A program made the position numbers and the translations under genes. A model generated the notes under the pieces. The model searched no databases. It saw nothing but the letters and a program-made list of their open reading frames with translations, and was not told the DNA's origin. A stretch of 64,000 nt of DNA from Thiotrichales bacterium (GTDB taxonomy: Bacteria; Pseudomonadota; Gammaproteobacteria; Beggiatoales; Beggiatoaceae), in assembly GCA_016745035.1 (NCBI GenBank), contig JADGDE010000001.1:1233668-1297667 (forward strand), read 5' to 3'. Below are positions 44,456-53,316 of the stretch, in pieces; position 1 is the stretch's first letter; every line of letters begins with the position of its first letter.

Positions 44456-47389
44456 TTGAATATTCGCCTCTCTCGCCATCAAACGACTAATAACTTTTTT
44501 GTCGCTATCCTGCTGAATATCGCTGTTTGGGGCGGGATTACCCTCAGTCGTACTTATATTGATGTGCTGTTGCTCTCAAACTATGGCACCAGTTTATTGC
44601 CTTATTTTTTCCTTGGGCAAACCCTGTTGGTCTTACTTGTTACCTTTGCTTTAATTCCCTTGGCTCAGCACGGCACGCCACAAACCAACTTTTTATTGTT
44701 TAATTTTATCGGTGTCAGTGTTGCCGCCGGGTATGTGTTTTTAAACACAGGCATTGCAGGCTTTGCTTTTATGTTTACCCTCTGGCTTTCGGTGATTCCG
44801 GTGGTCTTGTTGGTGGTTTCACTCAATGCCATCGCTGATGCTTTTGATGTTAGGCAACTGAAAAAAAATCTTACCATCATTAATGCTGCGGGCAGTTTTA
44901 GCGGTCTATTAATTGGTTTGTTTATTCCCAGTATTATTGATTTCTTTGGCATTGATTCCTTATTATTTTTATTGGCCTTGTGTTTAATTGTCGCCGCCTT
45001 TTGTTTTTTATATATCAAAGCCTTGCCCACGACGATGACGCGACGCAATGCGGGACAATCACCATTTAATTATCCCTTATTTCGCTATGTGGCTTGGTGT
45101 ACCTTATTTCTGATGGTGGTTGATACCTTGGTCGATTATGCCCTCAAAGTTGAACTCAATAACACCTTCAACGACAAAGACGATATTGGGCGCTTTATGG
45201 GGCCTTTTTATGGTATTTCTAACTTTTTAATTTTAGCTTTGCAATTGCTTGGGGTTTCGACCTTACTCAAATGGGCTGGGGTAGCGAGTTTATTATTGGT
45301 GATTCCGTGGTTTTGTGGCTTGAGTAGTTTGGTGCTGATGAGTATCTCTAACCTCTGGATTGTCGCCTTTGTCCGCCTCGGTGAAAATGCTTTTCGCTTT
45401 AGTTTCTTTTCCGTTGGTCGTGAAATCATCATGAAACCGCTACCAGCGCAAATTCGGCGAGCAGGTAAATTTTTAATCACCGCCGCAGGTTATGTCGGTG
45501 CAGGCTTTGCCTCTATCGCCTTATTATTATTTGCCCATCGCTTAGGCATTCAAGCGGTTGCCGTGGTGATATTACTCACCAGCATTATTTGGATCATTGT
45601 CGGGCGGCGTTTACATAAATCCTATCAAGACACCTTAGAAGAGGCGATTCGGGTCAAACGTTTTAATATCGACACCGATGAAAGTCTCAGTGCCAATCAA
45701 GATAATATGCTCAATATGATGCGTCTATCTTTTAATGATAAAGATGTTGATACCATCCGCTTTGGTTTTACCTTGCTAAAAAAATCAGAACTAAAAACCA
45801 TGCCGGAGGAATCTTTTTCACATTTAGATAGCCCCGATGTCGAAGTGCGAGTGGATTTTCTTCAAACTGCTTATGAACTCGATGACAAAAGTGTTTTGCC
45901 TTTGTTGATAGAACGCTTGGAAAAAGAACAAGACGGCAAAGTATTATGGTGGCTGTTAAAAACTTTATCGATGATGGACCATCGCTTAGTCTTGGATCAA
46001 ACCGATCGTTGGCTGCATAGCAGTTTGCCACTTGCCCGTGCAGGGGCTATTGTGGTTTTGCTTACCCATGGCAATTTAGAACAACTGATTCAAGCGGCGC
46101 AACAATTACAGCATATGATCAATAGTCGCGATCCCTTAATGCGCCGTGGGGCAAGTTATGCCATCAGTGCTTTGCAAGTCGGAGATATGAAACACGAATT
46201 ACAAAACCTGATTCGAGACCCGGTAGAAGTGGTCAGCATTGCCGCCATGTGGGCGATTGCTGATCAACGCAATTACTTTTTTATCCCGATGTTGGTCTCA
46301 AAACTCGGTAAAGGACGGGCGGCGTATTATGCTGGACGCACCTTGGTCAAGCTTGGCGAGCCTGCGCTGCCTCACCTTCTACCTTTACTAAGTCAAGAAC
46401 AAGAAAAAGCCAGTATGATCCGCGTGGTGGTACGGATTGTGACTCAAATTCGCGGTAATGCGGCCGAACTAGCTATCGCCCAAGTAGCTTCAGATGGCGG
46501 GGTTTTAACCCGGACAGCACTGGCTAAAGCCTGTGCAATGCGTAGCCGTTATTATGATCATGGCAATTATTTGATTCAACAAGCCCGCGATTGGGTACAA
46601 AAAGAAGTTGATATACTGAAGCAATTAAAAGCCGCTTTATTGCTGGATAACTTGGTCAAACATCAACGCCTTGAAATCACCCAGCGTTTACGCATGGCTG
46701 AAAGCCGCTTATTATACTGGTTTGATGTCGCCACCCCCGATGTTGAACTCGGCGGTGTGATTCCGGTGTTATTGCAACAAAGCAACACCAGCACCCACGC
46801 GGCAGCTTTAGAATTTTTGGAAACCCAAACGCGGGATCGGACTTTACGCCGGGCGATTAATATTTTTGAATATCATCCAGCCCTAGAAGACAGTCGCGAG
46901 GCTTTGCAAAATTTACAAACCCTAAATGACCCGTGGCTGCAAGCCGTTATCGAATGGGATCCCCCTTCCCGAGTACAAAAACGAGATTCTATGGATATTA
47001 CCGAAAAAGTGATGCTATTACGCAAGGTAAAATTATTTATGAATTTACCCGGTGAAACCTTACTTACGATTGCTGAAACCTGTGAAGAACGCGAAATCAT
47101 CCGCGATCAAAAACTCTTCGCTATGGGCGATCACCCTGATGGTATGTACATTATTGCCTCGGGTAAAGTAGCGATCAGTAAGGCCGAACAAGTGCTAGTC
47201 GAGCTAAAAGAATATGATTTTTTTGGTGAAATTGGCTTATTTGATGAGTCCCCTCGAATGGCCGATGCCATCGCCACCTCGGATGGGATGATTTTATTTT
47301 TGCAAAAAGAAGTCTTTGATGGCATCACTGAGGATTTACCCGAAGTGCTACGCGCCTTGGTACGTACCGTCATCGGTTATTTAAAATAA
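44456..47389 (+). CDS. NTT-like transporter fused to HEAT repeats and a cyclic-nucleotide-binding domain
   Basis: A 977-residue protein in three parts: an N-terminal membrane domain of about 12 helices (1-390) resembling nucleotide transporters (Npt/NTT, major-facilitator-like); a long helical HEAT-type repeat region (about 420-840); and a C-terminal cNMP-binding domain (about 856-977) with a phosphate-binding cassette FGEIGLFDESPRMADA including the Glu and Arg. NTT domains joined to HEAT and cNMP modules are known in some free-living bacteria. A TTG is the only plausible start: the frame has TAA at 44450-44452 just upstream, and the ribosome site is weak. Transport or ligand-gated regulation by cAMP or c-di-nucleotide is inferred; substrate unknown. 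Confidence 0.8.
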   Translation: MNIRLSRHQTTNNFFVAILLNIAVWGGITLSRTYIDVLLLSNYGTSLLPYFFLGQTLLVLLVTFALIPLAQHGTPQTNFLLFNFIGVSVAAGYVFLNTGIAGFAFMFTLWLSVIPVVLLVVSLNAIADAFDVRQLKKNLTIINAAGSFSGLLIGLFIPSIIDFFGIDSLLFLLALCLIVAAFCFLYIKALPTTMTRRNAGQSPFNYPLFRYVAWCTLFLMVVDTLVDYALKVELNNTFNDKDDIGRFMGPFYGISNFLILALQLLGVSTLLKWAGVASLLLVIPWFCGLSSLVLMSISNLWIVAFVRLGENAFRFSFFSVGREIIMKPLPAQIRRAGKFLITAAGYVGAGFASIALLLFAHRLGIQAVAVVILLTSIIWIIVGRRLHKSYQDTLEEAIRVKRFNIDTDESLSANQDNMLNMMRLSFNDKDVDTIRFGFTLLKKSELKTMPEESFSHLDSPDVEVRVDFLQTAYELDDKSVLPLLIERLEKEQDGKVLWWLLKTLSMMDHRLVLDQTDRWLHSSLPLARAGAIVVLLTHGNLEQLIQAAQQLQHMINSRDPLMRRGASYAISALQVGDMKHELQNLIRDPVEVVSIAAMWAIADQRNYFFIPMLVSKLGKGRAAYYAGRTLVKLGEPALPHLLPLLSQEQEKASMIRVVVRIVTQIRGNAAELAIAQVASDGGVLTRTALAKACAMRSRYYDHGNYLIQQARDWVQKEVDILKQLKAALLLDNLVKHQRLEITQRLRMAESRLLYWFDVATPDVELGGVIPVLLQQSNTSTHAAALEFLETQTRDRTLRRAINIFEYHPALEDSREALQNLQTLNDPWLQAVIEWDPPSRVQKRDSMDITEKVMLLRKVKLFMNLPGETLLTIAETCEEREIIRDQKLFAMGDHPDGMYIIASGKVAISKAEQVLVELKEYDFFGEIGLFDESPRMADAIATSDGMILFLQKEVFDGITEDLPEVLRALVRTVIGYLK

Positions 47390-47563
47390 CCTAATCCCCT
47401 TTATCTGTTTGGGAGGACTTGGCAAAAAATAATCAGTGCGTCACATTATTTTATTATCATCTTTATTGTTACATCAATTATATCTACAATAGATAAAATA
47501 GTTTTTTATACTGATGTGTGGCACAAAACCAACACTTCAGTTGATAATATGTTAGGAACACAT

Positions 47564-48010
47564 ATGAAATCTTTATTCTTAATTGCCTGCTTAATATTTT
47601 CCGCCACGTCTGCCAATGCCGAAATATTTAAATGGGTGGATGAAAATGGCAAAACCCATTTTAGTAATCAAAAACCTAGACATCAGCAAGCAGAAAAGCT
47701 GGATGTAAAAATTAACCTCCAAAAAAAATCATCACAAAAAGCACCACCTAAGCATACAAGGGATACTCGTCCTCTTACCCAAGCCAAGAAAGTGGTCATG
47801 TATTCAGCCAGTTGGTGTGGCTATTGTAAACAGGCGCGAAATTATTTTAGAGACAATCATATTTCTTTTCAGGAATATGATGTTGAGACCAGCGATAAAG
47901 GTCAACGAGACTATAAACAATTAAAAGCCACGGGAGTTCCTGTCATTTTGGTTGGAAAAAAACGCATGAATGGGTTTAGTGCCGAAGATTTTCAGCGCAT
48001 GTATCGCTAA
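47564..48010 (+). CDS. Secreted DUF4124-glutaredoxin fusion
   Basis: Starting at the ATG at 47564 (AGGA seven bases upstream) gives 148 residues with a Sec signal ending ANA. A short DUF4124 segment (IFKWVDENGKTHFSNQKP) follows, then a basic linker and a glutaredoxin-like domain with active site WCGYC. The late TGVPVILVGKKRMNG gives the cis-Pro and glutathione-fold segment. DUF4124 is a small envelope domain of unknown function. A periplasmic redox protein is inferred. It converges on another DUF4124 gene 20 bp away. Confidence 0.85.
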   Translation: MKSLFLIACLIFSATSANAEIFKWVDENGKTHFSNQKPRHQQAEKLDVKINLQKKSSQKAPPKHTRDTRPLTQAKKVVMYSASWCGYCKQARNYFRDNHISFQEYDVETSDKGQRDYKQLKATGVPVILVGKKRMNGFSAEDFQRMYR

Positions 48011-48030
48011 CAAAACACGAAAATTCGATT

Positions 48031-48321
48031 TTAATGAAGCGTTTGTCTTGGGGTATCGGTAAAAGTAACCGTTCCATTCTCATCGACATATTTATATATT
48101 TGGGGCGTAGGATTATCAGCAATAGGCTGCTCTTTTGGCGCTATAGGGCTGGCAATCGTATCAGGGGTGCTTGTTGTCTGCTTAGAAATACTTGAAGTGT
48201 AAAACTTGGCTATCAATACACAGCTGAGGATAAAAAACACTTTTAGCAACCGACATCTCCATCTCCTGCTTTTATCACAGTTTAAGATTGTTCTTAATAA
48301 GTAGTTACCTGAATTTGGCAT
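48031..48321 (-). CDS. Small DUF4124 membrane protein
   Basis: A 96-residue protein with one hydrophobic segment at about residues 25-39 and, at its C-terminus, a DUF4124 motif (IYKYVDENGTVTFTDTP). It is probably anchored in the inner membrane with the DUF4124 end outside. It is oriented tail to tail with the DUF4124-glutaredoxin gene. AAGG about ten bases upstream of ATG gives modest support for the start. Its small size leaves some doubt, but the recognised motif makes it a likely real gene. Confidence 0.7.
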   Translation of the reverse strand: MPNSGNYLLRTILNCDKSRRWRCRLLKVFFILSCVLIAKFYTSSISKQTTSTPDTIASPIAPKEQPIADNPTPQIYKYVDENGTVTFTDTPRQTLH

Positions 48322-48680
48322 GAAAAATTGACCTTAATCATTGATGTAAAGCAAAGGTTGCCCAAGATACGTTGAGTAAAAATAGGGTTAGATTGTCTTA
48401 TCAGCTGATGTTACGCAAAGGCTTCTTTTTTACCTTAAAAGGCAAAAAGCCGCTATTGCTCCACAACTAAATACGACTAGGCAAGACACAAGCATATTTT
48501 GAGAATTGTTATTTTAACCGAATCACCGTAGAATGAGCGGGTTCTAAGTTGCTGCTGGTGTTAGAAACTCCAAAATTGAGCTAATCTAAGCCTCTATCCG
48601 GTTTAACTTTGCAGCAAAACTATACTATAGAAAGCACTGCTACGGCTTCAGTTGCTTCACCCCCAATCAAGGAGACTCCA
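48322..48680. other. Intergenic stretch with a repeat fragment
   Basis: About 360 bp between divergent genes. It holds a partial repeat element (48405-48489). No further gene was recognised. Promoters for both flanking genes should be here, but none is clear by eye. Confidence 0.5.
48405..48489 (-). repeat. Truncated MITE-like element, long form
   Basis: CTGATGTTACGCAAAGGCTT begins the fragment, followed by a hairpin (TTTTTACCTT against AAGGCAAAAA with one mismatch) and a body ending near CGACTAGGCAAG. The other terminus is missing. It is in reverse orientation to copy 1. Confidence 0.8.
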
Positions 48681-49205
48681 ATGCTACAACGGTTATTTGC
48701 CCTACCTTTAAGCTTGTTATTATGCGCCATCGCCCTGCCCACTCAGGCAGCAGACGACAAAAAGGCAGCACAAGCCATGCCCGGCATGACGCTGGCGCAA
48801 ACCGTTGTCAAAATGCAAGTGGAAGACGGCTTAAGTATTGAAGAAGCAGTTGAGTCCATGAAACTGCACGCCAATAGCATTAACATGAAGCTGGTTGCCC
48901 ACTTGCCTTTATCAAGCGAATTAGAAGCCCAAGGTGTGCCTGATGTCCGTCATATGGAAATTTTCCAGTTCTGTGATGCCAAAATCGCCAAGAAAATGGT
49001 TGATTATGACATTAACTTTTCTGCCTACTTGCCTTGCCGTATTTCTGTGATTGAAGATAAAGAAGGCAAAATTTGGTTGACTATGATGAATATGGACTTA
49101 TTGTTAGGCATGGTTAGCCTTGAATCAGAATTAGCGGTTTTAGCAAAAAAAGTGCGTGATAACATGAACGCAATTCTCGAAGCAGGCGCAACCGGAGCAC
49201 TGTAA
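48681..49205 (+). CDS. Secreted DUF302 protein (paralogue 2)
   Basis: A 174-residue protein. GGAG seven bases before the ATG at 48681 and a Sec signal ending TQA support this start over an ORF start at 48609. The DUF302 domain (about residues 50-165) resembles paralogue 1 at 25338: shared blocks include EEAVESMKLHANSINMK, FQFCDAKIAKKM, LPCRISVIED and VRDNMNAILEAGATG. It adds a Met-rich linker (AMPGMTLAQTVVKMQVEDG) before the domain. One base separates it from cbbY, suggesting an operon. Function unknown. Confidence 0.87.
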   Translation: MLQRLFALPLSLLLCAIALPTQAADDKKAAQAMPGMTLAQTVVKMQVEDGLSIEEAVESMKLHANSINMKLVAHLPLSSELEAQGVPDVRHMEIFQFCDAKIAKKMVDYDINFSAYLPCRISVIEDKEGKIWLTMMNMDLLLGMVSLESELAVLAKKVRDNMNAILEAGATGAL

Positions 49206-49206
49206 T

Positions 49207-49965
49207 ATGTCACTCAAAGCCTTGATTTTCGACGTTGATGGTACTTTAGCTGAGACAGAAGCTGCGCATCTCTACGCCTTCAATCAAGTCTTTGCGGAAC
49301 ATGATCTCGGTTGGCAGTGGTCAACCGAGCAATATCTCGACTTACTCAAAGTCACCGGCGGTAAAGAGCGGATTCGGCATTATCTCAATACCCAAGTGCC
49401 TGAATTCAGCCATCCTGATTTAGATACTTTTATTGCCGACTTGCACAAGCAAAAAACCGCACGTTATGTCGAGCGTATTCAGCAAGGTCAAGTGCCCTTG
49501 CGCCAAGGTGTGGAACGTTTGTTAAATGAAGCCAAAGAAAAAGGCATTCGTTTGGCGATTGCGACTACCACCACGCGCCCGAATATTTATGCGTTGGTTG
49601 ATAGCACCTTGGGCGCTGGCAGCACCGATGACTACTTTGAAATCATTGCCGCAGGCGATGAAGTGCCAGCGAAAAAGCCCGCACCAGATGTCTACATCAA
49701 AGCCCTTGATGATTTAGGTCTCTCTGCCGCGGACTGTGTGGCAATGGAAGACAGCCGCAACGGTTTATTATCCGCCACTGCTGCCAACCTCCCTATCGTT
49801 TTATCACAAAGCCCCTTTAGCCCGATGACAGATTATGGCGCGGCCAAACTGGTGGTTGATCATTTAGGCGAACCAGATGCGCCGATGCAAGTGGTACAAG
49901 GCGATAGCTATGGGTATACGCATGTCAATATTGCGCTGTTACAACGCTTAGCCGAGCAAAACTAG
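49207..49965 (+). CDS. cbbY: CbbY-family HAD phosphatase
   Basis: A 252-residue HAD hydrolase of the CbbY/beta-phosphoglucomutase branch. Motif I is [11 protein letters not shown], motif [10 protein letters not shown], motif III Lys in [10 protein letters not shown] and motif IV MEDSRNG; the helical cap lies between I and II. CbbY removes xylulose-1,5-bisphosphate, a misfire product and inhibitor of Rubisco, in Calvin-cycle bacteria; its presence fits an autotrophic host but does not prove it, since no other cbb gene is in the window. Co-directional with DUF302 upstream (one-base gap) and engB downstream (seven-base gap). Confidence 0.88.
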   Translation: MSLKALIFDVDGTLAETEAAHLYAFNQVFAEHDLGWQWSTEQYLDLLKVTGGKERIRHYLNTQVPEFSHPDLDTFIADLHKQKTARYVERIQQGQVPLRQGVERLLNEAKEKGIRLAIATTTTRPNIYALVDSTLGAGSTDDYFEIIAAGDEVPAKKPAPDVYIKALDDLGLSAADCVAMEDSRNGLLSATAANLPIVLSQSPFSPMTDYGAAKLVVDHLGEPDAPMQVVQGDSYGYTHVNIALLQRLAEQN

Positions 49966-49972
49966 AGTCGCT

Positions 49973-50575
49973 ATGTTTTATCAACAAATCACTTTTTTAA
50001 GCAGTGCCAATAAACTCTCGCAATGTCCTGATGATGCGGGTTTTGAAGTGGCTTTTGCTGGGCGCTCCAATGCGGGAAAATCCAGCGCGCTTAATGCCCT
50101 GAGCCGACAAAAAAATTTGGCGCGTACCAGTAAGACCCCTGGGCGCACACAGTTGATTAACTTTTTTGAACTCGACGGGATGCGCCGTTTGGTGGATTTG
50201 CCCGGCTACGGCTATGCTAAAGTGCCGAAAGCGGTGAAACAACACTGGCAAAAAACCTTATCTTTATATTTACAAAAACGCCAAGCCCTGCAAGGCTTAA
50301 TTATGTTGATGGATGTGCGCCATCCTCTAACCGAACTCGATGCGCAGATGCTGCATTGGTGCGCCGATGTCGAAATGCCAGTACATATTCTCCTGACCAA
50401 GGCGGATAAATTTAGCCGTGGCAAAGGACAAGGCGTGTTGCAACAGGTTAAAAGCCAATTGGCCGATTATCCGGCTGAACTCAGTATTCAATTATTTTCG
50501 GCGACCAAAAACACCGGTTTGCCTGAAACCTATCAGGTGTTAGAACGCTGGCTTAATGTCGGGGAATCAGCTTAA
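49973..50575 (+). CDS. engB: Ribosome biogenesis GTPase EngB (YihA/YsxC)
   Basis: A 200-residue GTPase of the TrmE-Era-EngA-YihA-Septin class needed for large-subunit ribosome assembly. GTP-binding motifs are in order: G1 [15 protein letters not shown]2 Thr in [11 protein letters not shown]3 [10 protein letters not shown]4 LTKADK. The size and N-terminus ([17 protein letters not shown]) match the family. It is co-directional with cbbY, seven bases apart. A hairpin terminator lies 145 bp downstream, beyond a short palindrome. Confidence 0.96.
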   Translation: MFYQQITFLSSANKLSQCPDDAGFEVAFAGRSNAGKSSALNALSRQKNLARTSKTPGRTQLINFFELDGMRRLVDLPGYGYAKVPKAVKQHWQKTLSLYLQKRQALQGLIMLMDVRHPLTELDAQMLHWCADVEMPVHILLTKADKFSRGKGQGVLQQVKSQLADYPAELSIQLFSATKNTGLPETYQVLERWLNVGESA

Positions 50576-50695
50576 ATACCACTGATAGTTTTGTCGCCCG
50601 ACATCCTCTTTGACGACAAAATACACCTTCGCAATCCCCAGATATTGCTGACAAAAACGCTTAATCATAATGGCGTTGGGCAACTAAAATCGTAG

Positions 50696-50718
50696 AGACG
50701 TAGCACTGCTACGTCTCG
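50696..50718. repeat. Short palindromic repeat, variant 1
   Basis: GAGACGTAGCA and its complement TGCTACGTCTC flank a single base. The GTAGCA/TGCTAC centre is shared with variant 2 at 50783, while the outer arms differ. Such elements occur as dispersed REP-like sequences in many genomes. Confidence 0.75.
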
Positions 50719-50719
50719 A

Positions 50720-50749
50720 ACGAAGCCCCTATGTCTGGGGTTTCGTTTT
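50720..50749 (+). terminator. Probable terminator downstream of engB
   Basis: AACGAAGCCCC pairs with GGGGTTTCGTT (one G-T pair) around a seven-base loop, followed by TT. It lies directly after palindrome variant 1. Confidence 0.6.
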
Positions 50750-50782
50750 AACACACTGCTACATAATTATGAATCAGAGCAA

Positions 50783-50807
50783 AGAGCCGTAGCAATGCTA
50801 CGGCTCT
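50783..50807. repeat. Short palindromic repeat, variant 2
   Basis: AGAGCCGTAGCA and its exact complement TGCTACGGCTCT flank a single A. The outer arm differs from variant 1 at paired positions, so pairing is conserved though sequence is not. Confidence 0.75.
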
Positions 50808-50876
50808 ACTTTAACCAAAACACCGAAAAATACCCGCGCTGAGCATAACTTGTTATGCAAAAAAACATGAATAGCA

Positions 50877-50882
50877 TATAAT
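50877..50882 (+). promoter_or_regulatory. Candidate -10 element for ndk
   Basis: A perfect TATAAT lies 77 bp upstream of the ndk start. No well-spaced -35 consensus was seen, so this is tentative. Confidence 0.4.
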
Positions 50883-50958
50883 GCCGGGTCAATTTGTAAA
50901 CAAAGCGCATTTGTTTGCTCGCTATTCTGATTAATCTTAAAAACCGGGAGTTCCCTTC

Positions 50959-51390
50959 ATGGCAATGGAAAGAACCTTTTCTATCGTAAAACCTGATGCA
51001 GTCGCTAACAATGTCATCGGCGAAATCTACAGCCGTTTTGAAAAAGGCGGTCTGCGTATCGTCGCTTCAAAAATGCTGCACTTAAGCCGCGAGCAAGCTG
51101 AGGGTTTTTATGCTGTCCATAAAGAACGCCCTTTCTTTGGTGAATTGGTTGATTTTATGATTTCAGGTCCTGTGATGGTGCAAGTGTTGGAAGGCGAAAA
51201 TGCCATTGCCTTAAACCGTCAAATCATGGGCGCAACCAACCCACAAGAAGCTGATGCTGGTACTATCCGCGCTGACTTTGCTCAAACCGTAGATGAAAAT
51301 GCGGTACACGGTTCAGATGCACCTGAAACCGCTGCCCAAGAAATCGCTTATTTCTTCACCGAAGCGGAATTGTGCAATCGCACTCGCTAA
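50959..51390 (+). CDS. ndk: Nucleoside diphosphate kinase
   Basis: Ndk balances nucleoside triphosphate pools by transferring phosphate through an active-site His. The 143-residue protein has the family start ([20 protein letters not shown]) and the catalytic [10 protein letters not shown] segment with His117, as in E. coli. It begins a plus-strand run ndk-rlmN-pilF-rodZ-ispG, a well-known gammaproteobacterial order. GGGAG upstream supports the start; rlmN begins nine bases after the stop. Confidence 0.97.
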   Translation: MAMERTFSIVKPDAVANNVIGEIYSRFEKGGLRIVASKMLHLSREQAEGFYAVHKERPFFGELVDFMISGPVMVQVLEGENAIALNRQIMGATNPQEADAGTIRADFAQTVDENAVHGSDAPETAAQEIAYFFTEAELCNRTR

Positions 51391-51399
51391 GCTGTAGAC

Positions 51400-52497
51400 A
51401 TGACTGCCAAGACCAATCTATTTGATTTAGATAGAGCCGGACTCAGTGCTTTTTTTGAGTCACTCGGCGAGAAACCGTTTCGTGCCACACAGGTATTGAA
51501 ATGGGTTCACCAGCGAGGTGTGCTGGATTTTGCCGAGATGACCGATTTAAGCAAAGCATTACGGCAACGCTTGGCAGAAACCGCCTATGTCGCTACCCCT
51601 GAAATTATCACCGAAAAAATCAGTGAAGATGGGACGCGCAAATGGCTGTTTGCCCTCGATGGTGGCAACGCCATCGAAACCGTTTTTATCCCGGAAAAAC
51701 AACGCGGGACTTTGTGTATTTCTTCACAAATAGGCTGTGCTTTGGCATGTCGTTTTTGTGCCACCGGACATCAGGGTTTTAACCGTAATCTAAGCACCGG
51801 AGAAATCATTGCCCAATTATGGGTCGCCGAACAGCAATTACGCAAAGAGCAAGACAAAGCCCATCATGAACGCATGATCAGCAATGTGGTCTTCATGGGT
51901 ATGGGTGAGCCGTTATTAAATTTTGATAATTTGATTCGGGTGCTGGGCATTATGCAAGATGATTTTGCCTATGGTCTCTCGCGCCGCCGCGTCACCGTCA
52001 GTACCGCTGGGGTTGTCCCGGCCATGTTACGCCTAAAAGACCAAGCGCCTGTGAGCCTTGCGGTGTCTTTACATGCCACCCACGATAAACTCCGCGATGA
52101 AATCGTGCCGATTAATCAAAAATATCCCTTAAAAGAGCTGATGCAAGCTTGCCGTGATTATGTCACCGGTGGCGAACAACGCCGACATATTACCTTTGAA
52201 TATATTTTAATTGATGGGGTTAATGATAGCCTTGATGAGGCGCGAACCTTGGTTAAGATGCTGAAAAATTTACCTGCCAAAGTGAATTTAATTCCTTTCA
52301 ACCCCTTTCCAGAAAGCGACTATAAGCGCCCAAGTCAACAACGCATTGACCGTTTTCGTGATGTGTTGGTTAAAGCCGGTCTCGTGACAGTGACGCGCAA
52401 GGTACGGGGTGATGATATTGCCGCTGCTTGCGGACAATTGGCAGGTGAGGTCAATGATAAATCTCGGCGGCAACAACGCCTACAACAGACGCGATAG
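51400..52497 (+). CDS. rlmN: 23S rRNA/tRNA adenine-C2 methyltransferase
   Basis: RlmN is a radical-SAM enzyme that methylates A2503 of 23S rRNA and A37 of some tRNAs. The 365-residue protein shows the radical-SAM CxxxCxxC at Cys113, Cys117 and Cys120 ([13 protein letters not shown]), the conserved [10 protein letters not shown] block and the C-terminal catalytic Cys344 (AAACGQL) that forms a methyl-cysteine intermediate. pilF follows after three bases. Confidence 0.96.
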   Translation: MTAKTNLFDLDRAGLSAFFESLGEKPFRATQVLKWVHQRGVLDFAEMTDLSKALRQRLAETAYVATPEIITEKISEDGTRKWLFALDGGNAIETVFIPEKQRGTLCISSQIGCALACRFCATGHQGFNRNLSTGEIIAQLWVAEQQLRKEQDKAHHERMISNVVFMGMGEPLLNFDNLIRVLGIMQDDFAYGLSRRRVTVSTAGVVPAMLRLKDQAPVSLAVSLHATHDKLRDEIVPINQKYPLKELMQACRDYVTGGEQRRHITFEYILIDGVNDSLDEARTLVKMLKNLPAKVNLIPFNPFPESDYKRPSQQRIDRFRDVLVKAGLVTVTRKVRGDDIAAACGQLAGEVNDKSRRQQRLQQTR

Positions 52498-52500
52498 CAT

Positions 52501-53277
52501 ATGACTAGCTTTATCCGCTTTTTGCTTTTCTCTAGCTTGCTTAGCCTTGCTGCTTGTGGTGCTAATCGTCCACAGAACTTAATCGAGGAGGCCGATGAGC
52601 CTCAAACCGATAGTACCGCTGATATTTATGTCAAAATGGGCGTTGAATATATGCGCAGGGGCAACAACAAGGTGGCCCTGTCAAAACTCAATCGTGCCTT
52701 GGAAATTGATAGCAGCGAGATCAAAACCCATAATGCTTTGGCGATTTTATACGAGCGTTTAAACGAACTCGAGCAAGCCGAATATCATTACAAACGTGCT
52801 TTGTATTACCGCCCTAACGATTCGGCCAGCAACAGCAATTACGGCAATTTTATTTGTCGCCAGCAAGGCTTTGAAGTCGCAGAGTCGTATTTTTTAACCG
52901 CAGCGGCGAATCCTTTATATAAAACCCCTGAATTACCTTATACCAATGCCGGTATTTGTGCCTTACGAGCAGATGTATTGGATAAAGCGGGCTTGTATTT
53001 AGATAAAGCGCTGCGTTTTAATCCTTATTTTGATAAAGCCCATTATCAAATGGCAGAACTTAAACAACGACTTGGTGAATATGAAACGGCCGAAAACTAT
53101 TATTTGCGTTATGTCGAGCGCAATGCTCAAAGTGCAGAAAGTTTATGGCTAGGCATTCGTATTTCAGAGGCGCTAGGGCAATTGGATCGTGCATCTAGCT
53201 ATGCTTTATTGCTAAAATCCCGCTATCCTGAGTCAGAGCAAACACAGGCATTACGTCGTTACTACAATCAAGACTAA
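52501..53277 (+). CDS. pilF: Type IV pilus biogenesis/stability lipoprotein PilF (PilW)
   Basis: A 258-residue outer-membrane lipoprotein (lipobox LSLAACG, Cys at residue 19) with about five TPR repeats, including VKMGVEYMRRGNNKVALSKL and AEYHYKRALYYRPNDSASNS. PilF is the pilotin that brings the secretin PilQ to the outer membrane. Its place between rlmN and rodZ matches the usual gammaproteobacterial order. It fits with the ChpA/PilJ-like chemosensory cluster at the other end of the window in implying type IV pili. Confidence 0.92.
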   Translation: MTSFIRFLLFSSLLSLAACGANRPQNLIEEADEPQTDSTADIYVKMGVEYMRRGNNKVALSKLNRALEIDSSEIKTHNALAILYERLNELEQAEYHYKRALYYRPNDSASNSNYGNFICRQQGFEVAESYFLTAAANPLYKTPELPYTNAGICALRADVLDKAGLYLDKALRFNPYFDKAHYQMAELKQRLGEYETAENYYLRYVERNAQSAESLWLGIRISEALGQLDRASSYALLLKSRYPESEQTQALRRYYNQD

Positions 53278-53316
53278 TTACGCAAGCAAACGCTCGTTTA
53301 TAGAACAAGGTTTATC

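Larger units (their letters stand above)
50576..50958. other. Intergenic stretch with two related palindromes
   Basis: About 380 bp between engB and ndk. It contains two palindromes with a shared GTAGCA/TGCTAC core (50696-50718 and 50783-50807), a terminator between them and a TATAAT before ndk. No gene was recognised. Confidence 0.6.
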
